Shown: positions 23,056 to 34,700 of the stretch, piece by piece
How the letters are laid out: each line of letters opens with the position of its first letter
Numbering within the stretch: the first letter of the stretch is position 1
DNA from: Guillardia theta CCMP2712
Lineage: Eukaryota > Cryptophyceae > Pyrenomonadales > Geminigeraceae
Reading direction: 5' to 3'
Length of the DNA: 64,000 nt
NCBI RefSeq assembly: GCF_000315625.1
Contig: NW_005434666.1
Coordinates: 276,010-340,009 of the forward strand
The notes under the pieces: model-generated
What the model saw: the letters and a program-made list of their open reading frames with translations, nothing else
What the model was told of the DNA's origin: nothing
The model's database searches: none
Translations under genes and position numbers: made by a program

Positions 23056-24186
23056 TCAATCTTGACGGAGTAATTGTGATGCTGCTGGCACACACAGTGA
23101 ACGACCTCCATCAAGACCAACGCACTGAAAGAGAATTAGAATTCAGTGACCGCAGCAACTATCTCAAGGTACCTGTCCGGTCATCCAGCTTGCGCCATCG
23201 CTGGCTATGAAAGTGATCATTGCCTGTTGGTGGGAGCAAACCATTACTCCCTATCAGACCACACAGGTATCTGTTGGAAGGTCTACCGCACAATCCTCCG
23301 GCTGCCCCACCCGTCCGAGGGGATGGAGCTTCGCGTTCTCCTTGACATAACTGTCGCACATCTCCTGGAGTTTCAAGTCATCTGAGTATACGGAATTGAA
23401 AATCATCGCGTACGTCTGACATCCCCGAGCGCTTGAAGATCTCCGTCATCACCGTCGCTGGGTTGATGCTGTTCACCCGGATGCCCCGATCGGCGAGTTC
23501 CAAGGCGGCGCATTTCGTCAAGGACTGTCGAAGTAGCGATCAGCTCTCTTCCTCGTCAAGTCAGGACAAAACAAGGACAGGGCCCACCTCTAGCGCTGCC
23601 TTGCTGACGCTGTAGCTCGTGAGGTTGGGGATGGTTCTTCAAGGAGTCAGAGAGACGATTCAGGACTGGTCAATGAACCTCGTTCCAGCCAAGCTCCCGA
23701 CGTTGACGATCACAGATCCTCTTTGCATTCTTTTCGCTGCAGACTGGATGAGGAAGAAAGGCGCGCGCAAGTTGGTATTCATGGTTTGCTCGAACTCATC
23801 CACCGTCGTCGTTAGAACATTTTTCCCACGAGCGATCAAAATCCCCGCGTTGTTCACAAGAATGTCGAGCCCCCCCATCTTGTCGAAAGCCTCACTGACG
23901 GAAGTGTCGCAGGCTTCGACTCGAGAGAGATCAGCAACAGTAGTGAATACTCGACCAGTATGCTTGTGCTGCTCGAAAATCTGCTCCAGCACTTCCTTGT
24001 TTCGTCCAAGAAAGGTGACCTGAACCTTGAATCAGCCACCACAGTACCGTCATGTGAGTCAAACTTCACCTTCGCCCCGAGCTCCAGGAATCTGAGACCC
24101 GTGGCTTTTCCGATTCCGCTGGTGGCTCCAGTGACAAGGACATTCTTACCGGAAAAAGTGTTGGGCATCAGAACGTTGGTCGACAT
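23056..24186 (-). CDS. classical short-chain dehydrogenase/reductase
   Basis: Seven minus-strand exons fit in phase: 24186-24070, 24025-23679, 23636-23588, 23524-23414, 23364-23287, 23223-23173 and 23124-23056. They give 273 residues. Motifs are complete for a classical SDR: cofactor loop TGATSGIG (about 20-27), NNAG (about 95), a catalytic Ser in NVGSLAGTR (about 150) and YSVSK with catalytic Tyr and Lys (about 163 and 167). RVNSINPATVMT and SDGASWMTGQ follow at the usual positions. Typical length is 250-280 residues. It should be an NAD(P)-dependent oxidoreductase on a hydroxyl or keto substrate; the substrate cannot be told. The residue after the second strand is not the acidic or basic residue I could use to choose NAD or NADP. 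No leader is evident, so cytosolic is likely. Confidence 0.92.
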
Positions 24187-25103
24187 CGAAACTACGAGGT
24201 ACGAACTTCACCGACGAACAACTGCAGAGGGAAGAAGGAGGAAGAGGAGAGGAGGGGAAGAGGGAGAGGAGTAAGAGGACGGAAGATCTTCAACCTGGAG
24301 CAATCGATGCATGGCAAGCTGATGCCCCCAGCAGCATCGACACCGCAAGCACAATGTACGACATATCCCCCTCCTTATATCCTCCTTGCAAACCAAACTA
24401 AACATTACCGTCCAATCGGTTTGAATCGGTTTCAATCGGGTTAGCTCTAGCAAGCCTTGAAGCTAAATCACATAAGGGGCCGGCTTAATGCTGCGAGGTG
24501 AGCGGAGGAGGAGGAGGAGGAAGGGCGAGGAGGAGGAGGAGGAGGAAGGGCGAAGAGGAGGAGATGAAGACGACGAATCCGATCATTCTGATGAGAATCA
24601 TAGTTAGCATGGTATGAGAGTCAGAAGGAGCTGAAGGAGTGGAGGAGAGGAGGAAGGGCGAAGAGGAGGAGATGAAGACGACGAATCCGATCATTCTGAT
24701 GAGAATCATAGTTAGCATGGTATGAGAGTCAGAAGGAGCTGAAGGAGTGGAGGAGAGGAATGAGCTTGGAGGGAGCAGACGATGAAGAGAAACTGAGTAG
24801 AAGCATTGACGACAATCCTTCGTGTTTGATCTGCTGCGATTGATACTACGACAGGAACGCTGAGGAGCCTTGCCTGGTCACTCCTGTCAGCATCCGTCTT
24901 TGTTGGTAGCTCCTCCCCTTACAACCCCTCGAGGTTCATCTCCTTGCTGCAGATCTTGCTCTTGCCTTCCAAGTTCATCCCATGAGGTTGTTGCGACCGA
25001 GTTTCGTCGTCAAGAATGCTGCCGTGTCCTTCCGCGCCCGATCAAGGCGCCTCGGATCCAGGTTGTTCCGATGTAGTAGTGCCATATCGTGACGTCGAGA
25101 AGG
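24187..25103. other. divergent intergenic region with tandem duplication
   Basis: This separates the divergent dehydrogenase and TyrRS genes and should hold both promoters. It contains GGA-rich tracts and the 108-base tandem duplication at 24544-24759. Near 24982 an ATG opens a short Arg-rich frame (MRLLRPSFVVKNAAVSFRAR) typical of a mitochondrial presequence. It ends at a stop near 25090 and would need a splice to enter the TyrRS frame. Confidence 0.5.
24544..24759. repeat. 108-base tandem duplication
   Basis: The block beginning GGAAGGGCGAAGAGGAGG at 24544 is repeated from 24652, a period of 108 bases, with near-identical sequence through CATAGTTAGCATGGTATGAG. The period is a multiple of three, and the minus strand stays open across both copies, with a hydrophobic 36-residue unit (MLTMILIRMIGFVVFISSSS) repeated. 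Confidence 0.9.
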
Positions 25104-27411
25104 ATGTTGGCGTCGGTCGCTCCATCCGACGTGGAGAAACCGATCCTGGAGGAGGAGCTCATCACGAGCTTCGACGGGAAGTCAAAGTTCATCAAGGTCA
25201 TGATGGAACGCGGGTTTCTGCACTCGTGGTAAGGGGATGAGGATGGAGGGAGGGCGAGGGTTGAGGTTGTTTTGACAGCACCAACATCGAAGCTCTTGAT
25301 GAGAAGATGACAAGCGAGACTGTCAAGGCCTACCTCGGCTTCGACGCGACGGCCAAGTCCCTCCATGTCGGCAGTCTACTGCAGATCATGATACTCCGGC
25401 ACTTGCAGCAGTGCGGGCACAAGCCCATCGTCCTGCTAGGTGGAGGAACCACCAAGGTGACAGGGGAGCAAGTCGGGCGAGCAGCTCCTGACTCATCCTG
25501 GTAGGTAGGAGATCCGACAGGTAAGGATCAGAGCAGGAAGATGCTCTCAGACCAAGACATCCAGGACAACGTCAACGGCATCAAGACCGTCTTTGAGAAG
25601 GTTCCGGCAGCCTCTTCTGCTGACTTCTGACCGCTCGCCTGCTCCTTCAGTTCTTGAAGTTTGGCGATGGACCCACGGATGCACTGCTGGTCAACAACGA
25701 CGAGTGGCTGTCCAGCATCCGCTACCTCGACTTCCTCCGGGAGTACGGTCCGCTGTTCACCATCAACCGCATGCTCAACTTCGAGAGCGTGAAGCTGAGG
25801 CTCGAGAGAGAGTCTCCCCTCACCTTCCTCGAGTTCAACTACATGATCCTCCAAGCCTATGACTTCCTCGAGCTCAACCGCCGCTACGGCTGCTCGTTGC
25901 AGGTTCCTCCTCCCCATCACCTCGTGATCCCCACCTCACTCTCCTCTCCTCTCCTCTCCTCTCCTCTCCTCTCCTCTCCTCTCCTCTCCTCTCCTCTCCT
26001 CTCCTCTCCTCTCCTCTCCTCTCCTCTCCTCTCTGCTCTGTTCTGCTCTCAACAATGTTGTCACCCCGATTCATCTCGCCTCTCTAATCTCTCTTCATGC
26101 TAACTTGACCGAGACAGCTCGGAGGGTCAGACCAGTGGGGGAACATGGTGAACGGAGTGGAGCTGACAAGGCGAGCGAACAGCAAGCAGGTGTTCGCCAT
26201 GACGGCCCCGCTGATCACCACCTCCGACGGGAAGAAGATGGGGAAGAGCGAGGGAGGAGCCGTGTGGCTCAACGCCGACATGCTGCCTCCCTACGACTAC
26301 TGGCAGTTCTGGAGGAACACCCAGGACGCGGACGTTGTGAGGTTCTTGAAGCTCTTCACTGAGCTCCCGATGGAGAAGATTGAGGAGCTTTCTAAGCTTG
26401 AAGGGGCAGCAATCAATGATGCCAAGAAGGTAAGGCTGCTCCTACCGCTGCCGCTGCCGCTCTTGCCTGCTTCTCACTCGCCCTCCACTTCTCGAGATTT
26501 TTCCTTCGACTTGCAGCCCTCCTTCTCTCTGACTCGGTTCGTCCGTCTTTCTTGACCCTCCTGCAGATCCTTGCAGACGAATGCACGCGCATGCTGCACG
26601 GGGAGGAGGTTCTTCCTTCGATCCACGAGACTGCCTCTGCTCTCTTCGCCGGTCAGCGCCTCCTCCCCTCGCTGCTGCTCCCCTTCCCTCTGCTCCTGCT
26701 CCTCCCTCTGCTGTTGCTTCTCATCTGCTGGGCAGGAAAGAGCGGAAACCTCGACGACCTCCCCAAGGTGTCGATCTCAAAGGAGGATGTCGATAAGGTG
26801 AAGAAGTGGAGGGGAGGGGCGGTTGGGAGGGACGATGGTGAGGAAGGATGGGAGGAAAGGAAGAGGCGGGAGGTCGTGGAAGGAGAAGAGGAGAGCGGAG
26901 GAGGAGCGAGGGGAAGGAGGGCCGGGCCCGGCAGGTCACTAAGTCAGATGTTGCATACAGGGCATTCCCCTCATCGACCTCTTCCTTCAGCTTGGCTTCG
27001 CCTCCTCCAAGAACGAAATCAGGAAGCTCATCCAAGGTGACGCGTTTACTTTCACCCCCTCCTCCTTGCATGCTCCTCCCACAACCTTGCTCTCCGCTCA
27101 TCGCCTCCACTTCCTTCGTCTCGCTCCCTTCGTCGCCTCCTCCCTACCCCTCTCTTGCCCCCTCCCTCTTCCTCGTCTCAGTCGTCGAGCAGGAGGAGGC
27201 GTTCGCCTCAACGACGAGAAAGTGCAGGACGTCAACATGATGCTCACCGCAGACGCGCTCAACAACAATCAGGTCAAGTTTCTTTCCTGCTCGCGTTCTC
27301 TCTTCCACTCCTCCCCCTCTTCCTTCCCCTTCCTGCTTCTCTGACTTTGCCGGCCCTCAGGCCAAGCTCTCGGTAGGAAAGAAGAAGCACGGGCTCGTCG
27401 TCCTCGAGTGA
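25104..27411 (+). CDS. tyrosyl-tRNA synthetase, bacterial/organellar type
   Basis: Ten exons fit in phase: 25104-25228, 25279-25456, 25505-25600, 25651-25902, 26118-26429, 26567-26651, 26736-26797, 26961-27036, 27193-27272 and 27361-27411. They give 438 residues from ATG 25104. The class I signature is LHVGSLL (HIGH type) near 70, with [10 protein letters not shown] and KKMGKSEGG (KMSKS type) near 250. The C-terminus has an S4-like RNA-binding segment ([25 protein letters not shown]). The enzyme charges tRNA-Tyr with tyrosine. The bacterial-type architecture with an S4 tail fits a mitochondrial and/or plastid enzyme. An Arg-rich presequence-like frame at 24982-25090 may be the true first exon, but I could not join it cleanly. 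The last codon's TGA abuts the stop codon of the convergent giant gene. Confidence 0.93.
25939..26034 (+). repeat. CTCTC pentanucleotide array in a TyrRS intron
   Basis: About 19 copies of a five-base CTCTC/TCTCC unit fill the intron before the fifth TyrRS exon (26118). They lengthen it to about 215 nt and create one continuous pyrimidine tract on the transcribed sense strand. Confidence 0.95.
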
Positions 27412-28740
27412 TCAGACAGTCGGGCGCTGCGGGTAGTTGGGGTTGGGCTGCTTGGAGGGCAGTCCCCCTACAAGAGAATAAGAGGCGGGAGGGAGGGAGG
27501 GGAGGGTCAAGAGAGAGGAGGAATGGAGGGGAAACTCACTTGGATCAGAGAAGTTGATAACCTCCCAGTTGTAAGGGTTGTCCCAGTAGTCCGGAGGGAT
27601 GTACTGCAAAATAACATCACAACAGACGTCTCCTGCCCTCTTCACATCCTTTCCTCTTCATCCCTCCCTCCCTGCCCCCTCCTTCCTCTTTCCTCTTCTT
27701 CCCCCTCCCTCCCTCCCTCCCTCCCTCCCTCCCTCCCTCCCAGTCGTCTCTGTGCTTAGTCTCCTCCTCCCTCACCTGCTGGTCCAGTGGCTCCCACGTG
27801 CTCGACTGAAATTTGATTGAGGCGCAGAGGAGGACGAGCAAGAGTTTCACCTTAGGTTGAGGAGGACAAGCATCGTACGCTGACAGACTTGGGAAAATGC
27901 AGATGATGTCTCCTGCACGAATATAGTGAGGAGGTGCTGAGCAAGATGAACAGCGATGAGAAGGAGGAAGAGGAAGTTGGAGAGGGAGCAGGGGTTCAAG
28001 ATATGAGGTAGCTCGACAGGGAAGAGCAGGGAAGAGATGAAAGGTGGAAGGTGAGAGGAGCAAGGGGACGAGAGAGTGTATGGGAGAAGAGAGCGGAGCA
28101 GGAGGAAGGGATACCAGGAGAGATAGAGGTGGCGGCAAGTTGAGGGTTTGCGCTGATCACTTGCGACATGTTCATACTGAACTTATGGCTGAGAGACTCG
28201 ACCGTATCCTCGCCGCTTGCTGTGTAGAGAATTCCGATCTGCTCAAGGTTAGACAAGCAAGAAGGCTCCTCCCTTCACTCCTCCTCCCCCCCCCTCCCTC
28301 CGCCGCTTCCTCCCCTGCCACCACCACAAACACCACCACAAACACCACCGCAAACACCACAATTACCACGTCCTCTTCCTCCTACTCTTCTCGCTCCTCC
28401 TCCGCCTCCCTCTTGTCCTCACCTTCAGTGCTTGTCCAGTAGGAACGACGTCAAAGTTTCGCAACGTCGGGTTGATGCTCCAGAGTAGCTGCAGGTCGTC
28501 TCAGTCTTTATCGCCACCTCCGTCCCTTCCCCTCCTCCGCCTTCCACTGCCTCCTTCTCCTCCAGTTCTCCTTCCTCCTTCCCTCCCCTCCTTCTCCTTC
28601 CTTTTTCGTCTTACCTGCCACTCTATTGACAATGCAGTCGCGATGCTGTTCAGCGAGTCGTCCGTCACAGTGCAAGTGAAGCAAAGCTGCACGAGGAATC
28701 GGAAACATCTTTCAAGAAACATGTCAGCCAGAAGCCAGTT
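27412..28740 (-). other. LysM pair and C-terminal tail
   Basis: Exons 28488-28423 and the one ending at 28615 give CTVTDDSLNSIATALSIEWQ joined to LLWSINPTLRNFDVVPTGQA, a LysM. The next exons give GILYTASGEDTVESLSHKF, then VISANPQLAATSISPGDII and CIFP, a second LysM. A Pro/Tyr/Trp-rich tail (YIPPDYWDNPYNWE, LPSKQPNPNYPQRPTV) ends at TGA 27414-27412. LysM domains bind N-acetylglucosamine polymers such as chitin or peptidoglycan. If this is a separate small gene, its 5' end would lie near 28.7 kb, where MFLERCFRFLVQLCF offers a possible start. Confidence 0.75.
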
Positions 28741-31700
28741 GGCAATGGTACCCTCCCTCCTCCTCCTCCTCCTCCTCCTCCTCCTCCTCCTCCTCCTCCT
28801 CCTCGTCATCGTGGTCATCACCACTGCCACTACCATAGTCCTCGTCCTCGTGGTCTGCATCGTCCCACCATGGGACGGGAGCGTGCAAGGGAGAGCGAGG
28901 AGTCTCACCTCTGGGAGCTGATAGTTGCGCCATGCACCTCCATCATTGCGAAGCATTGAACCAGCTCGAAGCCGCGGTGGGAGCGCGTGGGTGTCCACGT
29001 GAAGGTAGAGGAGACGACGGAGATCTGGGAGGAGGTGGAGCAGCCCCTGGAAGGAGGACACTGGTCCCCTTCGCACAGCTTCCTCGCCCCGTAGCTCATG
29101 GGCTGGATGTTTCCTCCTGGCACTAGCTTGCCTTGCGGAGGGAGGGAGGAGAGGACAGTGACATCCATCCAGTTGCTGGAGCTCGTCTCGGGAATGAGCC
29201 AGAAGGCAGAGGGGACGAAGACGATGGTGAAGTTGCTGCCCTCCGACGCGACGAGCGGGACGTCGACATGGCACAGCTCAGCGGTCTTGAAGAGGGAGGC
29301 GTCAGGAGGAGAGGGACTGATGAACTGCGGGCTGGGAGCTGGGAAGGAGCACACGACGAGCTGGGAGGGGAGGGAGTCGGAGTACTCGATGTGAAGGAGC
29401 CCGCCGTCTGTGATGACCAGCTGACCCAAAGTCCCACTCCTGAGGTCGGAGATCGGGAGGAGGGAAGAGAATCTGCCTGGCTGCTCCGACTTCGTCAGCT
29501 GCAGCAGCTGCTGGAAGTTTGCACTTGTCAAAGTGACGCTGACGGCCTCTCCCTCGGCGTCTCTGTCGAGCAGCAGCACCAGCAGGCAGGTTGCGTTGGT
29601 CTGCGGGTTGGTGGTGATGGAGATTGAAAGCAGTCCCAAGTTGTGTGCGGTGGAGTTGGAGGAGAGCAGTCGTGGTGGGTTGTCTTCCTTGTAGGATATG
29701 ACGACAGTTGACAGCAGCGGCATGCCGATAGCTGAGAGCTGGTTCTGTTGCTCGAGCACGACGGTGCCATTCTCCGCCGTTGTCAAAGTCGTCGTGAAGA
29801 TGCCGCTAGAGGTGTCGGTCTCCCTGAGTGACAGGACCAGCTCGACGCCTCCGACTCTTGCGCTAGTCAAGTTGGGCCAGACGTCAACCTGCATGTCGTT
29901 CACGTCAAGATCAGCGTCGATGACTGTAATAGAGATCGAGCCGTTGAGGGCGAACATGGCCGGAACCTCAAGGCGAGCAGGATAGAAGATGAACTTGGAT
30001 ATCGAGACAGACTGCGAGGCATCCATGGAGATGTACGAGATGTTGAAAAGCTCTCCCCTCCTGTACTGGATCAATCCATCGTTGCTCAACACCACAGACG
30101 AAGGGTCGAGCTGCGTGTAGGACGAGAACTGTCCTGGAACAGTCAAGGCCGGAAACATCTTGACATCTTCGATCTGTTTGCCATTGGAAGACGTGATTGT
30201 GACGTAGAAATCTTCGTTGGCCTGCAGCGGCGAATTAACAAAGAAGTTCTGCGCAACAACTTCCAGGACAGGCAGGTTGTCTTGCTCGATCAAGTTGGCC
30301 CTGAGGAAAAAGACGCTGGCAACTTTCACAGTGGCCTGTACGGTCTTGAATGGGCTGTTGTCGTAGTAACTGATGATGATGTTTTGCCCTGGTTCAACCT
30401 CTAGGATATTGTCTCCACTGACAGAGACATCTCCTGTATGGAGTTTCGTCTGCAACCTCCCCTCATACACGCCAAAGTTGCTGATCTTCACCATCATACC
30501 ATTCGCAAACCCCGCGTTGTTGGTCTCAACTACCAACTCCTTGGTGTCGAAGTTGTACGAGGTGATCCTGAACGACTGGGTGTTGACCTGCATCAGCCCG
30601 TTGATGTACGACCCGCTCCCTCCCGTCAAGTTAGCAGGTGAAAGAATGACAGTGTTCACTCTCAGGATCTGCAGGACTGTAGCATACACCACTTGCTGGT
30701 ACAAAGTCACCTAGAGCCAAAGTCGTCAGCGCAAGGGCAGCGATGAGTTTTCAAAATTTCACCTCCTCCGTCTCAGCATCACTGGAAGGATACTTGGTGA
30801 CCTCCAACACCAGAGCGTTCATGGTCAGCCTCGTCTCAGGGTTGTACATGAAGATCTCCAGGGATGCGTTGGGGAAGATCGATCGCTCTGACGTAGAGAT
30901 CTGAGCGAGTGCTGAAACCTCCAACGTCTGTGAAGCGTCAGGGGCAAAAGGGATGCATGAAGTGACTAGCCTGCGTCGGCTGCGTTGAAGTGGCGAAGGG
31001 CATGTTCTTGTCTACATACTGGAGATTCAGCTTTCCTCCGTAGGCGACAAGGACTGAGTTGAGCTGAGATCTGCAGCTGACGCATGTTTGAAGGATCCCA
31101 GTGAAATGATTGCTGTCTGCGCTGTTCTCCGTGAGTTTCAGCGTCTTGACCTCAACATCGATCGAGGTGATCAAGACGTCTACTGTCTCCACCACGTTCG
31201 GATTCGTGTTTGCGTCATCATCGACGACTGGAGCAAGCAGAGACAATTCAGCATCTGGTGATGTATCACATGCTTGCACTCACCCAAGAAGGAGATGTTG
31301 TTTCCGGGGAAGATTTCAGATGTCGGCCTGATCGACATGATTCCAGCTTTTGCAACCTGTCATCACCAGACATCAGTTGTCATCGACCGGCAGCAGAACA
31401 ACCTTTATGCTCCCCGTTCGATCCCCGACAGGCATCGCGTCGGAGTAGGTGACCTTAAATTGATGACGTCATCATAGCAGCACACAAGAAGTCTTCTAGT
31501 CTCACCGTAAGTTGGTCTCCCGGCCTCACCGTCATGATCCCGTTGTCCGTAACTCCCTGTACGTTGGGGTCACACTTTCCACAGGACGACAGACTGCAGA
31601 TCCCATCCCCCATGCCTGCAGAGCCAAGTCAGGGAGAGAGGTCGAGTGCGAGCACTGTGGGAGAGCAGAGAGACTCGTTACGGTAACTGAGAGGAGGAAG

Positions 31701-34700
31701 GGCTAAGGGAGAGACTGACATGTGTCGAGAACTCCTGTGTACACGGCGCTATTGGGGCTCGTCGGGTACAAGTTCACGTGTTCAAGCTCCCCGTCTTTGT
31801 TTGTTGAGACAACAACAGTGAAGTTCTCGACATGCAAGAAGGCATTGTCCGGGTCTACGACGCTGATGAATAGCTTGTCCTGGGCCTTCAACACATTCCC
31901 AACATCTCCGTTGCTCCTGATCGACGACATGGCAGCCTGCCCGGTCACTCCGATCGTCACGTTGACATGCACATCGTTTGAGGCATCTTGGAGGACTTGC
32001 AACCTGCAACGAGGCAGCAGCGTCAGGAGGAGAAGCAAGCATCTTCATTGCCGCAGCATGTCACCGGCTCATGTCAGTGTATGTCATAGTGAGCATGTCT
32101 CCTTCACGGACATGGACGACTTGTAGGTTCGCGAGCGGCTCCTGGCACTCAGGGTCCCCGCAGAGCTCGGGAGAGTGAGTGCCGCTGAGGATGATGCGGA
32201 TGAAGCCGGTGAAGGTGCTCGAGGACGGACCAGTCTCCGTCAGCACAACAGACTCTTGACCTTCACCGACCCAGCTTGACGTCACCATGACAGCTGCGTT
32301 CTCCACCAGCAGTGGGTTCGTGTTGAGATCCTCGTCCGTTAGCTGAGGGCGAGCGAGTAAGAAGGGAGGCATGCGGAGGACAGACAACTTACTGTGATGT
32401 TGATCCTCCGGTCAAGTCCTCCGACCCTGGGAAAGGCGGCAAGAACTCCACGGGCACTGACAACGCTGATCTGTTGAGGTGTTAGGGTGCTTGAAATGTT
32501 TGAGCTGGATCCTTACGATTTCGTGAGATAGTACAGGGAGACTATCAAGATAGGTTGCCGATACGATATCTCCCACTTTCAAGTTCCATACGGAATACGT
32601 TGCGTTGCCAGTGAAAGTGATTCCAGTCTGGTTGAGATCATTCTTGAGATAGAAACAAGCACGATGATATCTGTCTGTTGCCGAGGCGTTGAACATCACC
32701 AAATCAACTTGGTGCGCTTGTTGGACATTAAGGGTTGACCAAGACAAAGAGACCTGTCGTCATTCTCTTTCACAACAAACAAACAAACAAGCAAACATGT
32801 AGAAGTGTACCTGTACAGTCTGTTGATTGTTTACAATGAGATCATTGTCGTAGACGTTGAGGCAAAACCAACCATCCTGCATGATAATTCTTGGCTGAAA
32901 CGAGATCGACCCAATGCTCCCCCCAGCTCCTACAGTCTTCTGGCTCACGTGCAACAACGATTCTCCTCTGAAGTTCGAGAGCTCACGGTAGGAGAACGAC
33001 AATGTTTCCCCCTCGTTCACAAACATCACCCCGTCATTGTTCGCGCTGTATCCGGTGTTCTGTCTTGTTGCGATCACTCCAGTGAAAACCCCCTGCCCAT
33101 TGGAGCCTGTCAGGTTGGTAGAGACTTGGACCATTTCTCTCAGGACAATCTCCTCCGCCCCTTCAAGTGTTCTGCTGCTCTGCACAACGACGCTGACTGT
33201 GTCTGCATGCTCAAAGTCCGTGTCTGCGTCAGAGTCTACCACTGTGACTGTGACTGTTGCCCCGGCTCCGACATGCTCGGGGAGCACGTGCGGGCAGTCT
33301 GAGGACTGCGGGCAGGCATCGGATGCGAATCTAGTTTCGTTCCTAGGAAGAGAGGAGGAGGAGAGACGGACGTCCTCTACCGTGAGAATTATCCTGCGAG
33401 GTGACTCAGAAAAGGAAGAGAGAAGAGAAGAGAGAAAAAGCAACAAACAAGCAGGCTGAGGGAGACGACGAGACAAACAGAACTAGAGACAAAGAAAAAG
33501 AACATGAAAGAGTGACTTGCCTGGAATTCAACTGGACGAACAGGAAGGAATCTAGAGTCTGGTTAGAGCAGTTGATCGCACCATAGAAGACGCTGTTGGC
33601 CTCGTCTGAACGACATTTCATGTCAGCTTCTCATCATTCACATTCGCTTTTGCCTGTCTGATTCAAGTAAACTTGCAACCGACTCTCCACGTAGTGCAAA
33701 TCTGAACCAACGTTTGACAGAGCTTCTGCCGTAACCTATGGAGGAGTATGCAAATTACAACACGACTATGATGGAGATGGAGATGGAGGTGGAGATGGAG
33801 GTGGAGATGGAGATGGAGATGGAGATGGAGATGGAGATGATGATGATGATGATGATGAAGAGGAGGAGGAGAAGGAGGAGGATGAAAACAAAAGAAGAGA
33901 TGAATTCGTTGCTAGTGAATATACCAAGACTTGACTGAGCTTCAAACCTGTACCCCCATAGAAGGTAACGGAGATTTCCTGAGATTGGTTTGAGTCTCAA
34001 CGCAATGGAAACACAGCAGAACCCCACCTTCTTGCTGATGACGTCATTCCATACCAACGGCTTCTTCTCGAATCGGAGGATACCAAGTTGCTGCAGCTTT
34101 ACACTCCTCGTGACCTGTCACGGAAACATGACTGGAAGCTCGCAAGTCGAGCAAGGAAAGGACCAGGGACGAGGGGTACATGTCGTGGTATTCGATACTG
34201 ACGTTGAATGGGTCCAGAAAGTCCATCGACTCTCCGTTACTCTCCACGATCCTTCTGAAAAGCCCGCCTGAGTCGACCACGATGGTGAAATTTCCCTGCT
34301 GGCCCGTGGGATTCAGCTGGAGTCTTTCTGCATACGAGCGGCAGCGGAGGGTCAGGACGGCAGTAGTCGTTGTTGCATCGAAGTCGAGCAGCACGATTGT
34401 GACTTGTTCTCCAGCTAGAATGACGTCTTGATCTTGGCCAGCACCAGTCGACCAGTTCAGCTCAGCGAAGGTTGCGATGGGAACAAGCTTGTCAACAGGG
34501 CCGTAGGCGCTGTCGGTGTATTCCACCTTGAGTTGGCAACGGCTGGTACCAGTGCAGGAGTACACCAGGCAGTCCGAGCGGTTGCAAGATGTATCCGATA
34601 CAACAAGAGAAGAGAGGAAGACGTTCGAGTTCGTGCCGTTCTCAACAAGGTCTAGTACCACAGTATCCCCCGAGAGCAAGGTGGTGACTCGAAGGAGGTT

